Assembly: GCA_051294375.1 (NCBI GenBank)
Contig: CM119269.1
Coordinates: forward strand, 2,472,699-2,536,698
Source of the DNA: Paraspadella gotoi
Lineage: Eukaryota; Chaetognatha
DNA length: 64,000 bases
Direction of reading: 5' to 3'
Part shown: positions 1 to 11,896 of the stretch, piece after piece
Layout of the letters: the number at the start of each line of letters is the position of its first letter
How positions within the stretch are numbered: the stretch's first letter is position 1
The notes under the pieces: model-generated
What the model was told of the DNA's origin: nothing
Seen by the model: the letters and a program-made list of their open reading frames with translations, nothing else
The model's database searches: none
Made by a program: the position numbers and the translations under genes

Positions 1-505
1 GTCGTTCTGGCCGTTGATAGCAAGGCCCTGATGATATGTTCTCTGTCATCCATCCTACTAAGCTCTCCTATAAGTAGATAGTCGTTCTGGCCCTGGATAG
101 CGAGGCCCTGTCGATATTTTCCGCTCATCCATCCTACTAAGCTCTTATAGTGTTATTTGTCTCTGATAGACGGAGGCCCTGTGATATTTTCCGTCATCCA
201 TCCTACTAAGCCTCTTATAGTGTAGTCATTCTGGCTCCTCGATAGCCGAGGCCCTGTGATATTTCCGTCATCCATCTACTAAGCTGCTTTATATTGTAGG
301 CTGCCGTTCTGTCGATTAGCGATGGCCCGTGATATTTTCCGTCATCCATCATATCTTGCTATAGTGTTTAGTCGTTTCTGGCTCTGGAAGCGTGGCCCTG
401 TATATCCTTATATCTCTCTTAAGCTCTCTATATGATATGTCCGTTCTGGCTCGATAGCGAGGCCCTGTGATATTTTCGTCATCATCCTACTAAGCTCTTA
501 TAGTG
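1..505. repeat. Noisy tandem array, about 65-80 bp unit, about 7 copies
   Basis: A unit containing 'gtcgttctgg', 'gcgaggccctgtgatatttt' and 'catcctactaagctct' recurs about seven times from the window start. Copies differ mainly by small insertions and deletions rather than substitutions, so the period drifts. That pattern is typical of a satellite or minisatellite at a contig edge carrying uncorrected long-read errors, but true copy divergence cannot be excluded. No ORF spans it and no gene is recognised. Confidence 0.85.
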
Positions 506-699
506 CTCCCTCCCCCCTCGCGCCCGAAGCGTTTGTCGTATCATTAATCTCTCGGACTCGCGAACGTAGAGAAGGCATTACGAAATGCTTAAGGGCTCGG
601 GGATCACTCACCAAAGTTATACGAAGTAGCAGCTGGTTTTAACCACAAAGCTTAAATTTTAAAGAGCAGGTGCCAGCCTCTGATCGCGAAAATGTAGTT

Positions 700-1010
700 C
701 ACCTTTAGTTATTTTTTCAAAAACGTTGGGTGTTGTTTACGAATATTTAATCGTACTATATAAAAAAGATAACCATCGGCAAGCAGTCTGCCAGCCCAAA
801 CGGCGAAAGCGGATTTTTGGATGAAATTTAACATAATTTTACCTTGAGGTGAAGGTCCCCAATTTTCTATGAGAGGATTTTCCAAATTCGACCTTTTCTT
901 CATAGGGAAAAAGAAAAAGAATAATGAAATTTGGCAGTTAAAATTCTAAGATATCTTTGAAAACGAATAACATTTTCAAAATATCCTCTCATAGAAGTTT
1001 CTCCGCACAT
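700..1010. repeat. Dispersed repeat, copy A (copy B at about 49850-50165)
   Basis: Several words occur in the same order in both places: 'ctttagttattttttcaaa' versus 'ctttactattttttcaaa', the shared 'cagcccaaacgg', a 'ccaatt.tctatga' word, a 'gatatctttt.gaaa' word, and 'ctcatagaa'. This suggests an old dispersed family about 300 bp long. No coding content is visible. Confidence 0.55.
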
Positions 1011-1999
1011 TTCCATACTAACGTAAATATAATTTTTAGTTTTATTTTTTTTTCAAACAGTTTTCGCTCCAATCTCTTTTTGTTTATTTATTTTTTACGT
1101 TTTTTATTTTTTCTGTAGTTTCTAAAGAATCTGGAAATAGATCGAGCAGGAACCTAAAACGACATGGCTTTAGTAAAAATCTATTTTCATTGTCTAAGCT
1201 ATTAAACTGATGGCTTACCTTCTATTTGAATTTTATTCAATTTTTTAAATTTTTTTTTAAATTTAAAAAATGCCCTGTGACAACAAAAACGGCATATATG
1301 GCTGTGGGATACAAGGAGGACAATTGCATGAAGATTTGACCTTATTTTATCCTGTGGCAACGACGGTCTAAGCTCTTAAGCCAGTTGAATGGTGTGGGAA
1401 CAGAAGACTAATTGACTAAGGAGAGAGCATAACCGCATTGTCCATCTGTGAATCAGAGACCATCTGAGGGCACCATAAGAGATTTTCTATCTCAGAGGAT
1501 CCATTGCAGATTGCCAAGGACGATTGTCTCTTGACTTTAAAAATTTGTATCAATTTTTGGGTATAAACTCATTTTAGTAAAAAAAGGTATATTAGCCTAA
1601 TTAATAGCATCATTAAATATGTATTCTGCACTCTCTCACATGAAACGTTTATTTTCATCCTTATTGATTCCAATTACATCATAAGAATGACAGCTTTAAG
1701 GTGACTAGTATTACGCACTGAGGTAGCTGATCGTTAACTTGAATAAAAAGAATTAAAATTCGCTTTAAAAATGACTTTACCGTCTTGAATGAAGTTTTTT
1801 AGTCTTTACGAGTAAAAAAAAATGCCGATTTTTGGTGGCTCTTGAAGCTAAACCTTATTTCAAATTTTGAAATGGTTTTTTTATTTGAAACACGAGGAAA
1901 TATACTTCTTACATAAAAATAATTTTGTATAAAGCTTTATGCAATTCTTGTTTGAATGGATTCCCAGGCTCTTAATAGCTTAATAAAGCTTAATTTAAG

Positions 2000-2126
2000 C
2001 ATAATAAGCATTCCGTAAACGAGCACTATTTTAGAGATTTAGAGAAGAAGGGATGTGTATCGTGATGCTTGGCCAAGCGTTCTAGGAACATTTTGAAGGA
2101 GAGATAGAGAGAGAGACGCAGGAGAT

Positions 2127-2161
<35 letters not shown>

Positions 2162-2300
2162 AGTTACACGAGTTCTNNNNNNNNNNNNNNNNNNNNNNNN
2201 NAAAAAATGTCCCTGACGCCCTTGGCCACGCCATCACGATACCTCCCTCTTCTCTAAATCTCTAAAATAGTGGCTCGTTTACGGAATGCTTATTAAGCTT
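2000..2300. repeat. Inverted repeat flanking a GA tract and gap
   Basis: The left arm (about 2000-2079) reads as the reverse complement of the right arm (about 2220-2300). Shared words include 'tctctaaatctctaaaatag', 'cgtttacggaatgcttatta' and 'catcacgata'. The arms are about 90% alike and surround a GA microsatellite and a 25-base gap. Either a real foldback or a chimeric read or assembly artefact. Confidence 0.8.
2131..2158 (+). repeat. (GA)n microsatellite
   Basis: Uninterrupted GA dinucleotides, just left of the gap at 2177-2201 and inside the loop of the inverted repeat. Confidence 0.95.
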
Positions 2301-2903
2301 ATTAAGCTTATTAAGCNNNNNNNNNNNNNNNNNNNNNNNNNNNNNNNNNNNNNNNNNNNNNNNNNNNNNNNNNNNNNNNNNNNNNNNNNNNNNNNNNNNN
2401 NNNNNNNNNNNNNNNNNNNNNNNNNNNNNNNNNNNNNNNNNNNNNNNNNNNNNNNNNNNNNNNNNNNNNNNNNNNNNNNNNNNNNNNNNNNNNNNNNNNN
2501 NNNNNNNNNNNNNNNNNNNNNNNNNNNNNNNNNNNNNNNNNNNNNNNNNNNNNNNNNNNNNNNNNNNNNNNNNNNNNNNNNNNNNNNNNNNNNNNNNNNN
2601 NNNNNNNNNNNNNNNNNNNNNNNNNNNNNNNNNNNNNNNNNNNAACACCTCGATGGAGTTTGTCCAGCGTCGATGGAAACTGTGACGTCGATGCTTTTTA
2701 TATCTGCGGTTAATTACGTCGATGAAATCAATAGCGTTGATTAATTATATGCGTTGGATGGAAATGGCGTCGTTTGAGTACGTTGTCGTTATTGTCGTCA
2801 TTGTCGTCGTCGTCGTCGTCTTCGTCAGCGAAGGAACGAGAGGAATTTCCTGGCGTGAAAAGCGATGATTTACTCTTCGATACTTCGTGTGGTTTTGTCG
2901 CGG

Positions 2904-2905
2904 AC

Positions 2906-2952
<47 letters not shown>

Positions 2953-2958
2953 AAGAGA

Positions 2959-2994
<36 letters not shown>
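2904..2994 (+). repeat. (GA)n microsatellite, interrupted
   Basis: GA-rich tract with a few interruptions. Its translation produces a spurious Arg/Glu repeat ORF. Confidence 0.95.
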
Positions 2995-2997
<3 letters not shown>

Positions 2998-3641
2998 TAA
3001 ATTTCTCTCATTAACTATAATAACGCGTTGTATTGAGAACGATTATTCTCTATTACAGAGCAATCACAGGAAAGTGTTACGGGAAGAACACTCTTAGTGA
3101 ATTAACACTTGTGCGTTTTAATGCAATCTTGAAAGCCCAACGACGTTTTTATCATGTTTTTCCACGTAAAAATGAGCTCATAAACATTTAAAAATAATAT
3201 AACCTAGTTGTTATTTAAGTTTTATTTCCCTTGCTCCTCTCTCTCGTAATGTATTATTATCAAAAGAACTCTAAGTAACACTCCGTATTAATTGATGCCA
3301 TAAAAGAGAATCGGAGCGATAAAAACGCATCTCTCTAGAGAACCACCGTCTCTTGGCAACCAAGGACGCCGCCATAGATTCAGCTCTTACCTCGTAACAA
3401 CCAGGTGCACGAGCGCTTCGATTCAAATCCCTGGAAAGCTATTTCGCTTATCTTCGTAACGGGACGGGGAATCCACCGCTCATGAGCTATTAAGAGATAC
3501 GAAGGAATTATTCTTCGATAAAAAAGAAAACATTATTTTTCTTGATAATGCTAGTACAAACAATTGTGGTCCGAATATTGTCGAGTATCGTCTGTCATTC
3601 AACTTACACTTTTCTTACCTCACCTCTTCCCCCTCCTTCAG

Positions 3642-4921
3642 ACGAACCCTCCTCGCCCCTCCGCGAATTTCTCCGTCAACGAAATCCCGAGAGGCAGCAT
3701 TCGGCGACGCTGGAGTCCTACCTCATCAAACCCATCCAACGAATTCTGAGATATCCCCTGCTGCTGCAGCAACTCAAGGCCCTCGTGCCCGTGGGCAAGG
3801 AAGAACACCGACACCTTACCGAGGTAAGGATTCGGTTCATAAATTCTTCAAGCTTTGCTTTAATAAAAATATAGCAACTATATCGAAACGTTCTCGCGAA
3901 ATTATTTTGAGGTTCCAGTTACATATTAAATATTACATAATTATATATATATTACATGATGCTGGGCGGAGTACAATATAGTATTCCCCGATCTAATACT
4001 TAAGGGAGTGGTCTTTTCATACAATCGAAACATTCTTTGAAACATTATACCAATTTATTGATAGGGAAGCCAGGTACTCCGGGAGTGAATAAACGAGACT
4101 GTGAAAGAGTCTTGATTGAAAGCTTGCAGGGACCTGCTATGTCATTATCTTGTAAGAGTGATGGAGGCCTTAAACCACCAAAGCCTGTCCAAAGTCAGGG
4201 GCAAGATAGCTTGTTTATTAATTGAATGGATAATTTTTTTATTGGTTGTACCAATTTCCTAACCTGTCTCTACTGTTGCAGATCGTTAACAGAATCGCGC
4301 TGTCGTACTAATTGTGTTTCGCAGCTGCCGTCGTAAATCAGAGTCGCAAAGAATCGCATTTAAATTTCAATACAGGATGTCGTCGTCTTTTTCGTCGTCG
4401 TCGTCGTCGTCTTCATAATCTATTGGCGGCGGTGGAAAGTGTTCCAGTTTTTTTATTTCTGGTTCGAAGGATTTTTCCTCCTTGCTTCTTACCCTAATGG
4501 TCGTCGTCGTCGTCGTCTTTTTCGTCGTCGTCGTCGTCTATGTCATTTGAGATGTTGTTGTTGTTGTTGTATCAGGAGGTAACTTGAAAAAAAAAAAAAA
4601 AAATGTAGGAAGGAACGGGGAAAAAAAAGAATAGGAACATTTAGATCTATATAGAAAACAGTATTAGGTACACAATTTCTTTTTTTTTTTTATTATCAGT
4701 TAACCACTTGAATAGTTTATAATTTATAAATAGTTTATAATTAAGTTTATTCCTTAGTTTACCAAACGTGTTTGATTGAGTTGTATTCGACTCCCTTCAG
4801 GCCTTGAGTGGGATGGAAGCGGTCGCAGAACACATCAACGAGATGCAACGCCTCTACGAAGAGTTCGGGACCACACTGGAGGAGCTTCAGCGACAACAGG
4901 ATCGAACGCCCAGCGTCACCG
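3642..4921 (+). other. DH (RhoGEF) domain 3' exons of the still life/TIAM gene
   Basis: Exon 3642-3823 follows a pyrimidine-rich 'ccctccttcag' acceptor and ends at GAG|GTAAGG in phase 0. Exon 4801-4921 starts after 'cccttcag' and ends in phase 1 at a GTGACT donor; the frame would hit TAG six bases further, which supports splicing there. Together they encode the last helices of the DH domain, including the conserved KPIQR core that contacts Rac in this family. Confidence 0.88.
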
Positions 4922-7900
4922 GTGACTAGGGGATCGGGGTATTCATGACGGACTCAGGAAATAACAAAAACCGATGAGAATATAATTAATTTTAATGTTA
5001 GCCTGATTTGTAAACTAATATCTATGCATATCGAATTTTAAAATTTTTGATTGACCGACGGTTTTGTCTTTGAAAACGATAATTAAATATTGAAATGAAA
5101 TTAGACGTAGGATTATAATAATAAAAAGAATGTAGACGATGACGATGACAACGTTAAAGATGATAAAAACGACAAAGACAAAAAAAAAAAAACAGGATTA
5201 CGAAGACGACGACCCGACGTCGGGGACAACAATTACAAAGACGACGACGACGACGACGACGAGTAAGCGGCTTGATAAACGCGAGAATCAGCGTCTCCGT
5301 GGAAATTGAATAGTACAAAAGGTGCCATGAAAATGAAGACGGAGCACGGGGGAATGTCAGCAACAGATGCTTAGTCTGCGTCGAGTATTGATAAACCAAA
5401 TAGAGGGAAAAAATAAAGAGAAATTTATCGGAAATTAAAGAGATAAAATGAAAGGAGAAAAAGAAGTCGTTTTCACGGCGAATCAATGGCAAACAACGAC
5501 AACGACAACGACAACGACGACAAAGAAATTGCGCAACTTCTGATAAAGTACATTAATGAAGCCCCATCGTTCTTTCTATCGAAAAGAAATCAGAAACGAT
5601 AGGCAATATTTGAGAACGAGAAATACTCAATGTGAGAGAGCGAAAGAGAGAGTTCATACGAGTTCGGTACTTGTCAGAGTCCTCGTCAGCTAATGACGCA
5701 TAAATAACAAATGAATCTCCCGCCAAAAAAAGTCGCTGCGAGGAACCATTCATTCATTCATTCATTCATTCATTCATTCANNNNNNNNNNCGTTCGATAT
5801 CTCTTCGCATTTGTTTTTTGGGGTCATTTCCCATTCGCACTGAGCTGATAAAAGACTTCATCCCTCATCCCTTTTTCCGAATGTCATTCTTCGACGCGGT
5901 TTCCTTTAGAGGATCTTTCTCGTTTTCATCCCCGCTTCTCTTTCCTCTTTTAGGTTTAGGTCATCGTATTTTAATAACAAATGCTCCAATATTCTTTCCA
6001 CTCCCCCTCCCCCTGCCCCCAAGGCGCCCCGCCCGTCTCGCTATCCCTCAACGAGCTCCAGATGTACGGACTGGTGGACTGGCTAAACCTGGGCGAGGGT
6101 TCGGAGGGACTCGGTCGTCCGCGCAAAGGATGCGAATATGTGACGACGTGTTTCGTCTTCGTCACGTGCGTCGTCATTGTTTGTCAGGAGAAGACGAAGA
6201 GGAAGCACTCGGCAAAGGTGATGGGGAGGGGGATGAGGAGGAGGAGGAAGAAGAAGAGGAAGCACTCGGCAAAGGTGATGGGGAGGGGGATGAGGAGGAG
6301 GAGGAAGAAGAAGAGGTGATATAATTATAATTATAAACAATGTTACTTAACGGTTTCGATTAAGAAGCGTCGGATTTGGGTTCAACTCTTCAAGTGCAGT
6401 TTTTTTTAATTTATTTATTTATTTATTTTTTTTATTTTTAATATTTGTTATTAATACCAGAAAGAACCGATAGGTTTCGCCAGCAAGCACCGTTTCCTCA
6501 TCATTTCTCCTCTTCCTCCTCCCCCTCCTCCCGGAGATCCAGGCTCGAGTCCAGGGTTTAGGTTTTTCATTCACGCTCTTTTCTCTCTTTCTCTCTCACC
6601 GACCATCTCCCGTTCAGCTTCCGTTAGCTTTTTTTTCCACTACCGATTTAGTCGCTTAGATATATATTCCCCTTTTTCCGCCATTCACCTCGTTTTTACT
6701 TACTATTAGTCCGAGTTAGCCTTACCCGACTGTAGTTAGAGTGGCGCCCAATGTGGGGGTCGAACCCACGACCCCAGGATTAAGAGTGCTGTGCTCTTCC
6801 GACTGAGCACTTTAACCCAAATTCGGTGTTTCTTAATCAATATCTAAACAGTGCATGCGATGACTACAAACTTAAAATTATGGGTTTTTTTCCTATCACC
6901 GTAGATGAAAAAATACTAACTCTATAACCCAAATCGTCAAGTATTTTAGAGACTTCCAAGATTTTTTTTTTCAAAAATTTTATTCAAAGGAACACTTTCT
7001 AACATATTTTATCACTGATATTGGTCGGATCATTTCTGTAAGGTGTACGCTTTTGGCGCAAGTGAAAAAAAGAGGAAGAGTAGAAAGAACGTTTAAAATG
7101 GCATATATATAAGTTAAAACGAGGTTGTACTTTGGTTCAATTATATAATAAGCTTAAAGTTTGGTCGAGGTATTAAAAGTTAAATCGTAGATGATGGTAA
7201 ATAAAATTTATTGTCGGTCGGATAACCTTACTTGATGAAAGGACGCGGCTTAGCGTCAACGTTGAAAGTGAAAAGCGGAAAATTAAATGGTTTCCCGAGC
7301 AGAAGATTTTTTTTTTTCTCAAGTCGAAACAGTTGAGCTCAACTGTGAGAGGAAACTAAGATTTTGTCTTAAGACGAAACAGTTTGGCAAGAAGAAACAA
7401 GGAGTGTTTTCTTATCTAAAATATTTTAACAAGAGAAAATGAGCAAACGAATGTTTTGTCAAATATACCCTTAGTTAAAATTGTTGTGTTATAAAAACAT
7501 AGCCTCAAAATAAAAAAAAGTTTTATATTTATAAAAACACTTGAGAAATAATAAAAACATTTTTTTTCTAGTCGAAACTGTTGTGTTAAAAAAAAACTGT
7601 TGGTCGAAAAGAAATTTTTCTCAAGTGGAATCAGAACGATTTTCCGTCTCAGCAAATTATAATTTACTGAGTCGAGATTCCGATGGAGCGAGTTAAAGTT
7701 TAAAGCGGAGAATTAAAACTTTTCACTGAAGGTTAACTTAATCTTCAAATTTGAAGTTAGGATCGTAAAAGAGTTCTGACACTACTTAAATTGAGTTAAA
7801 AAAAGATACAGAGGCATCTTATAAATATGTATTAATTCCCTACTCTTTTTTCCCCCCATTCAAACCTTTTAAACGAGGTTTGAAATTCAAAACGCTGATA

Positions 7901-10900
7901 TCCTTTTGAGAAGAAGTTTAAATCTTATCTTTATTATTCAGTACGTTTTAGAAATTGAAATTTTTCTCGGTCAGATAAGATAATTGTAATATACTAACGT
8001 GTAAGGCTTTTTGTCAATATTTTAATAATGTAAAAAGATTTCTCCACGTACACAGGGAGGAAACGCGACGCTGACATATTCCGATCACGGTGACCACGCA
8101 TCGGGTCAAGCGGCGAAGCTCAAATTTCAGGGGGTCATACCCATCACTGAAGTTCAGGTGCGTATGTTCTTAAATATGCTTTCACTCTATGTTTTTATTG
8201 CCATCGGTTATAGGGTTTATTTGATTTGAAAAACGAAACACAGTTGCACGGAGAGAAAAAGATTTCCCCCACAAAAATCCATAAATATTTAGAATGATTT
8301 TATTTTTATTTTTATTGAAGAGAAAAAAAGAGAGAGAGCGATGACTTTTACCAAAATCCATTTTTTTTCTTTTCCCCAAAAAGACAAATGATGTTGAGGG
8401 ATCAAAGCAAATCTGCTCAGCAAGTTTTCCTCAAGATTTAAAAAAAAAATCTTATCTTTTCGCGGAATGTTTTTTGTATCTGTTTTGTTTGTTTGCGCCC
8501 ATTTAGCTAGTTTTATATATTAAAATAGACGTTAATAACTGCCAGACTTCCAAAACCCATTGGCAGGTTATATTGTTTTGGTCTCATAATTTACCTTCGC
8601 TGTTTTTTTTTCTTCCCATTTTATCAAAGGTCGTTTTTGTTTTTGTTTTTTTTTTTTGGTCCCTCGGAGGAGCGTTTCCCCATTTTTTTTTCAATTTGGC
8701 GCCACGCGTTGGTGTTTTGGCCTCATTTCATTGTTTGTACCTAATGACGAGGTCATCCCTTGTGTTATCAAGAGGTCATTTCCCGGCGACGCCCGCGTCT
8801 TTCCGAATTCTTCCTTCCACTCAATTTTTTTCCCCTCTTCCTCGATTCTTCCGGTTTATTTTTTTCCATTTTCCCTTTCCTCTTCTTATCTTTTCTTAAA
8901 CTACACTGCGGCGCAAAAAAAAGTAGCCACTTTTTCACTTCGAATAAACTGTATGGATGGTTAAATTCTACAAAGATATAAAAATATAAAACAAAGTTTT
9001 TTGAAAGATGAACCAATTGGTCCAAGTCCCAATAAAATTGAGCAGAGCGTTCAAAAGTTATAGGCCGTCAAAATTCAAAATAGATTGGTCAACAAGAGTC
9101 AATAACTTTTTTTATTATATAATATATTTATATTAATATATATTTTATAATATAAAAATGGCTGAATGAATTCAGCATAGAATATTTGTAAAATAGATAA
9201 AAAACTATATAAAAAATATAATCATCAGTCAGAAAAAAAAGTATCATTCACTGAACCTCTAAAAATTATTTTTCCTAATTCCATTTTCAGATTCTAAAAG
9301 TATTATTGTATTTTACTGCCTGAACCAATTAATTTTTTTTTGCACCAATCAGTAACTTTTTAAAAAGCTATACTTTTTATAAATATTTTTTTTAAATTAA
9401 AAAAAAAAAAATAGTGGGATATTTAAAGCTAACGAATGGCTACTTTTTTTTTGCGCCGCAGTGTCCTTTTCTTGGTTTCTATCTTCTCCATCAAAATCAT
9501 ACTATTTTCCTTTTAATATTAAAAAACCTTTTTTTATCATTTTATTTTTACCACTCTCAAATATTATCCCTTATCCGTGATCCTCCAGTTCCTCTTTTCT
9601 ATCTTTCCTTCGTATCCACCAGTCTCATTATTTCTCATTGCCTTTCCCCCCCCATCCTCCGCCCCTTTCCCCAAACCCCCCAAACCCCAAACCCCCCAAA
9701 CCCCCCAAACCCCCAAACCCCCAACCCCCATCTACCAATCCTCATTCCCATCCACCAGGTCCGTGCATCTACCGTCGTCGACACAGAAGGTCATTACGTG
9801 TGGGAGTTGGTTTACCTCAAGAGTCAAACCCTGGGTGGACCCGAGCGCGTCTTCCAAATGGCCTGCGGGTGAGTCTCGAGTTCGGTGCAGGGGTGAGGTC
9901 GGGAGTCTGGCTCGCCGGGTCCATTATCGCAGCGGTTTGGGAGGATCTGGGTTCGGTACGCTCAATTTAACACACTACTGTATGTACTAAGTACTATGTA
10001 GTAAGGAAGGAGTAATGAAAACCAAAAAAGAGAGTATAAATAATAGCATTTAAACTGTTTGGCAATGCTCGCTTCTGCTTATTGTGATAAATGTAATAAT
10101 CTGCATAATTGTAATACTAAATACTAATTAGAGAAAACAAATTTGAAATGTCGGTCCATCCAGTTAGATTTTTTTTAATTTATATTTATAATTTTAGAAA
10201 ATTAGCTACATATTGCCACCTATGCGTCCTTAACTTTGCATTTTTCCTCCATCTCTTCCTCTTCTTCATTATTCTTTTCTCCTTCTTTCCATCTCTTCCT
10301 CTTCTTTACTATTCTTTCCTCCTTCTTTCCATCTCTTCCTCTTCTTTATTATTCTTTCCTCCTTTTTTCATCTCTTCCTCTTCTTTACTATTCTTTTATC
10401 CATCTTTTCTCCTTCTTTCCATCTCTCCCCATCTCGTCCCATCTGTTCCCCGCCATCACCAGATTGAAAGAGACGAAGATGGCGTTTCTTCGCGGGATCC
10501 GACAAATGATTCGCGAGGGCGTCCGGCAGATGGCGTCGGCGGATATCGCTGTCTCCGCGTCCAGCGCCACCCGAGGAGAGACGCTGCCCGGCCCGGTCCA
10601 CGAGGGCGGCGGTGGCGTTGGCGGAGGAGGCGGCGGAGGGGCGCCCCTTCAAACCCCCGGGGCCAGAGGACCCCCGGCGGGGTTCAGGCTTCCGGGTCTA
10701 GGGGAAGGAGGAGGTGGAGGAGGAGCGGAGGGAGGTGGTGGAGGAGGAAGAGGAGGTGGGGGTGACGGAGGAGGAGGCGGTGGCGGGGGTGGTCCGCACT
10801 TGACTTCATTTTTGAGTCAGGCGAATCTGCGCAACGATTTGGGTAAGTAGAGAAGGTGGGGGGATAAGTTTTTGGGAGAATTCTGACCTCAATAAGTCTA

Positions 10901-11800
10901 TTTCGGTCGGTCGGTCGGCGTGACCGATCCCATCCGATCCTCCTTTCGATTCCATCCCCGTTCCATCCCCNNNNNNNNNNNNNNNNATCCCCGTTTCATC
11001 CCCGTTCCATCCCCCAACTCCATCAGGCGTTCCCCCCGGATCCTCCTACGACAGCAGCTTAGAGACAGATAGCGTTCAGGCCCAGCGGAAGTCGAATCGA
11101 ATGGAGAAACGAATGGAGAGATACTCGGCGCATTTTTATCAGACGCCCGATTACGACAATCTCTTCGTCAGCGAACTCTCCAAGAAGCAGCGCCAGTTCG
11201 GCCTAAGTCGGGGTAAGCGAAAGAAGACTGAAGGACAGCGAGGAGAATCTATTGGCCCGAAGTTGATGGCTTCGACTGTCGGCCTTGTCTGTCTTTTGTT
11301 ACTTTTTTTAGTTTTTATACAATTCTTTGCTCTTTTACTGTTGACCTGTGTTTTTCTCGCTCGTCGATTTTGGTCTATCCTTTTCCTACGCTTGGTTGAT
11401 GTGAGAAAAATAAAAAGAAAAGAAAATACACGTTTATTTTCTGGGGTGCTCTTTTTTTTTTGCTCATCGACGATGTTTCTTAAAAAAAAAACAAAAAGGT
11501 CAATACAAAAAACAAAAAGGTCAATACAAAAAAAAAACAAAAAGGTCAAAACAAACGACCTCAGAAAAAAAAAATTTCCGTTAGATGTCCTTCTTGCTTC
11601 TCTGTTTTCGACAGCGCTCAACCTTCACCAGGTTTTCTTGTTGCTCTTGTTAAAATGTTAATGCAGTCGTTGTTGTTGTTGTTGTCCCTCTCAGGTTCGG
11701 CCGTTGACTCCGGCCAAGAGATCGCCTCGTCATTTTACTCGAGGAGCCTCACCTTGGGAGACTTGCGACCTGGAGCCGTTGATGGACGGATGCAACTCGT

Positions 11801-11896
<96 letters not shown>

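Larger units (their letters stand above)
506..3641. other. Non-coding stretch with repeats and two gaps
   Basis: AT-rich sequence with N gaps at 2177-2201 and 2317-2643, GA microsatellites and an inverted repeat. I see no convincing exon. The missing N-terminal part of the downstream still life/TIAM gene (first PH domain, RBD, PDZ, start of DH) is not recognisable here and presumably lies left of the window. The Ser- and Glu/Arg-rich ORF at 2774-3097 is a translated microsatellite. Confidence 0.6.

Noticed and set aside
1-505. CRISPR-like array
   Set aside because: The whole unit repeats, with no unique spacers, and the context is a eukaryotic genome.
2774-3097. Ser-rich then Arg/Glu-rich ORF of 107 residues
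   Set aside because: It is a translated GTC/GA microsatellite with no splice context or family resemblance.
4106-4257. Conserved short protein encoded by the 152-bp repeat
   Set aside because: The visible differences between the two copies mostly change residues, giving no sign of protein-level conservation.
6742-6760. Retroviral-type primer-binding site complementary to tRNA-Lys
   Set aside because: The similarity continues through the anticodon and D arms, so this is a tRNA-derived sequence, not an 18-base PBS beside an LTR.
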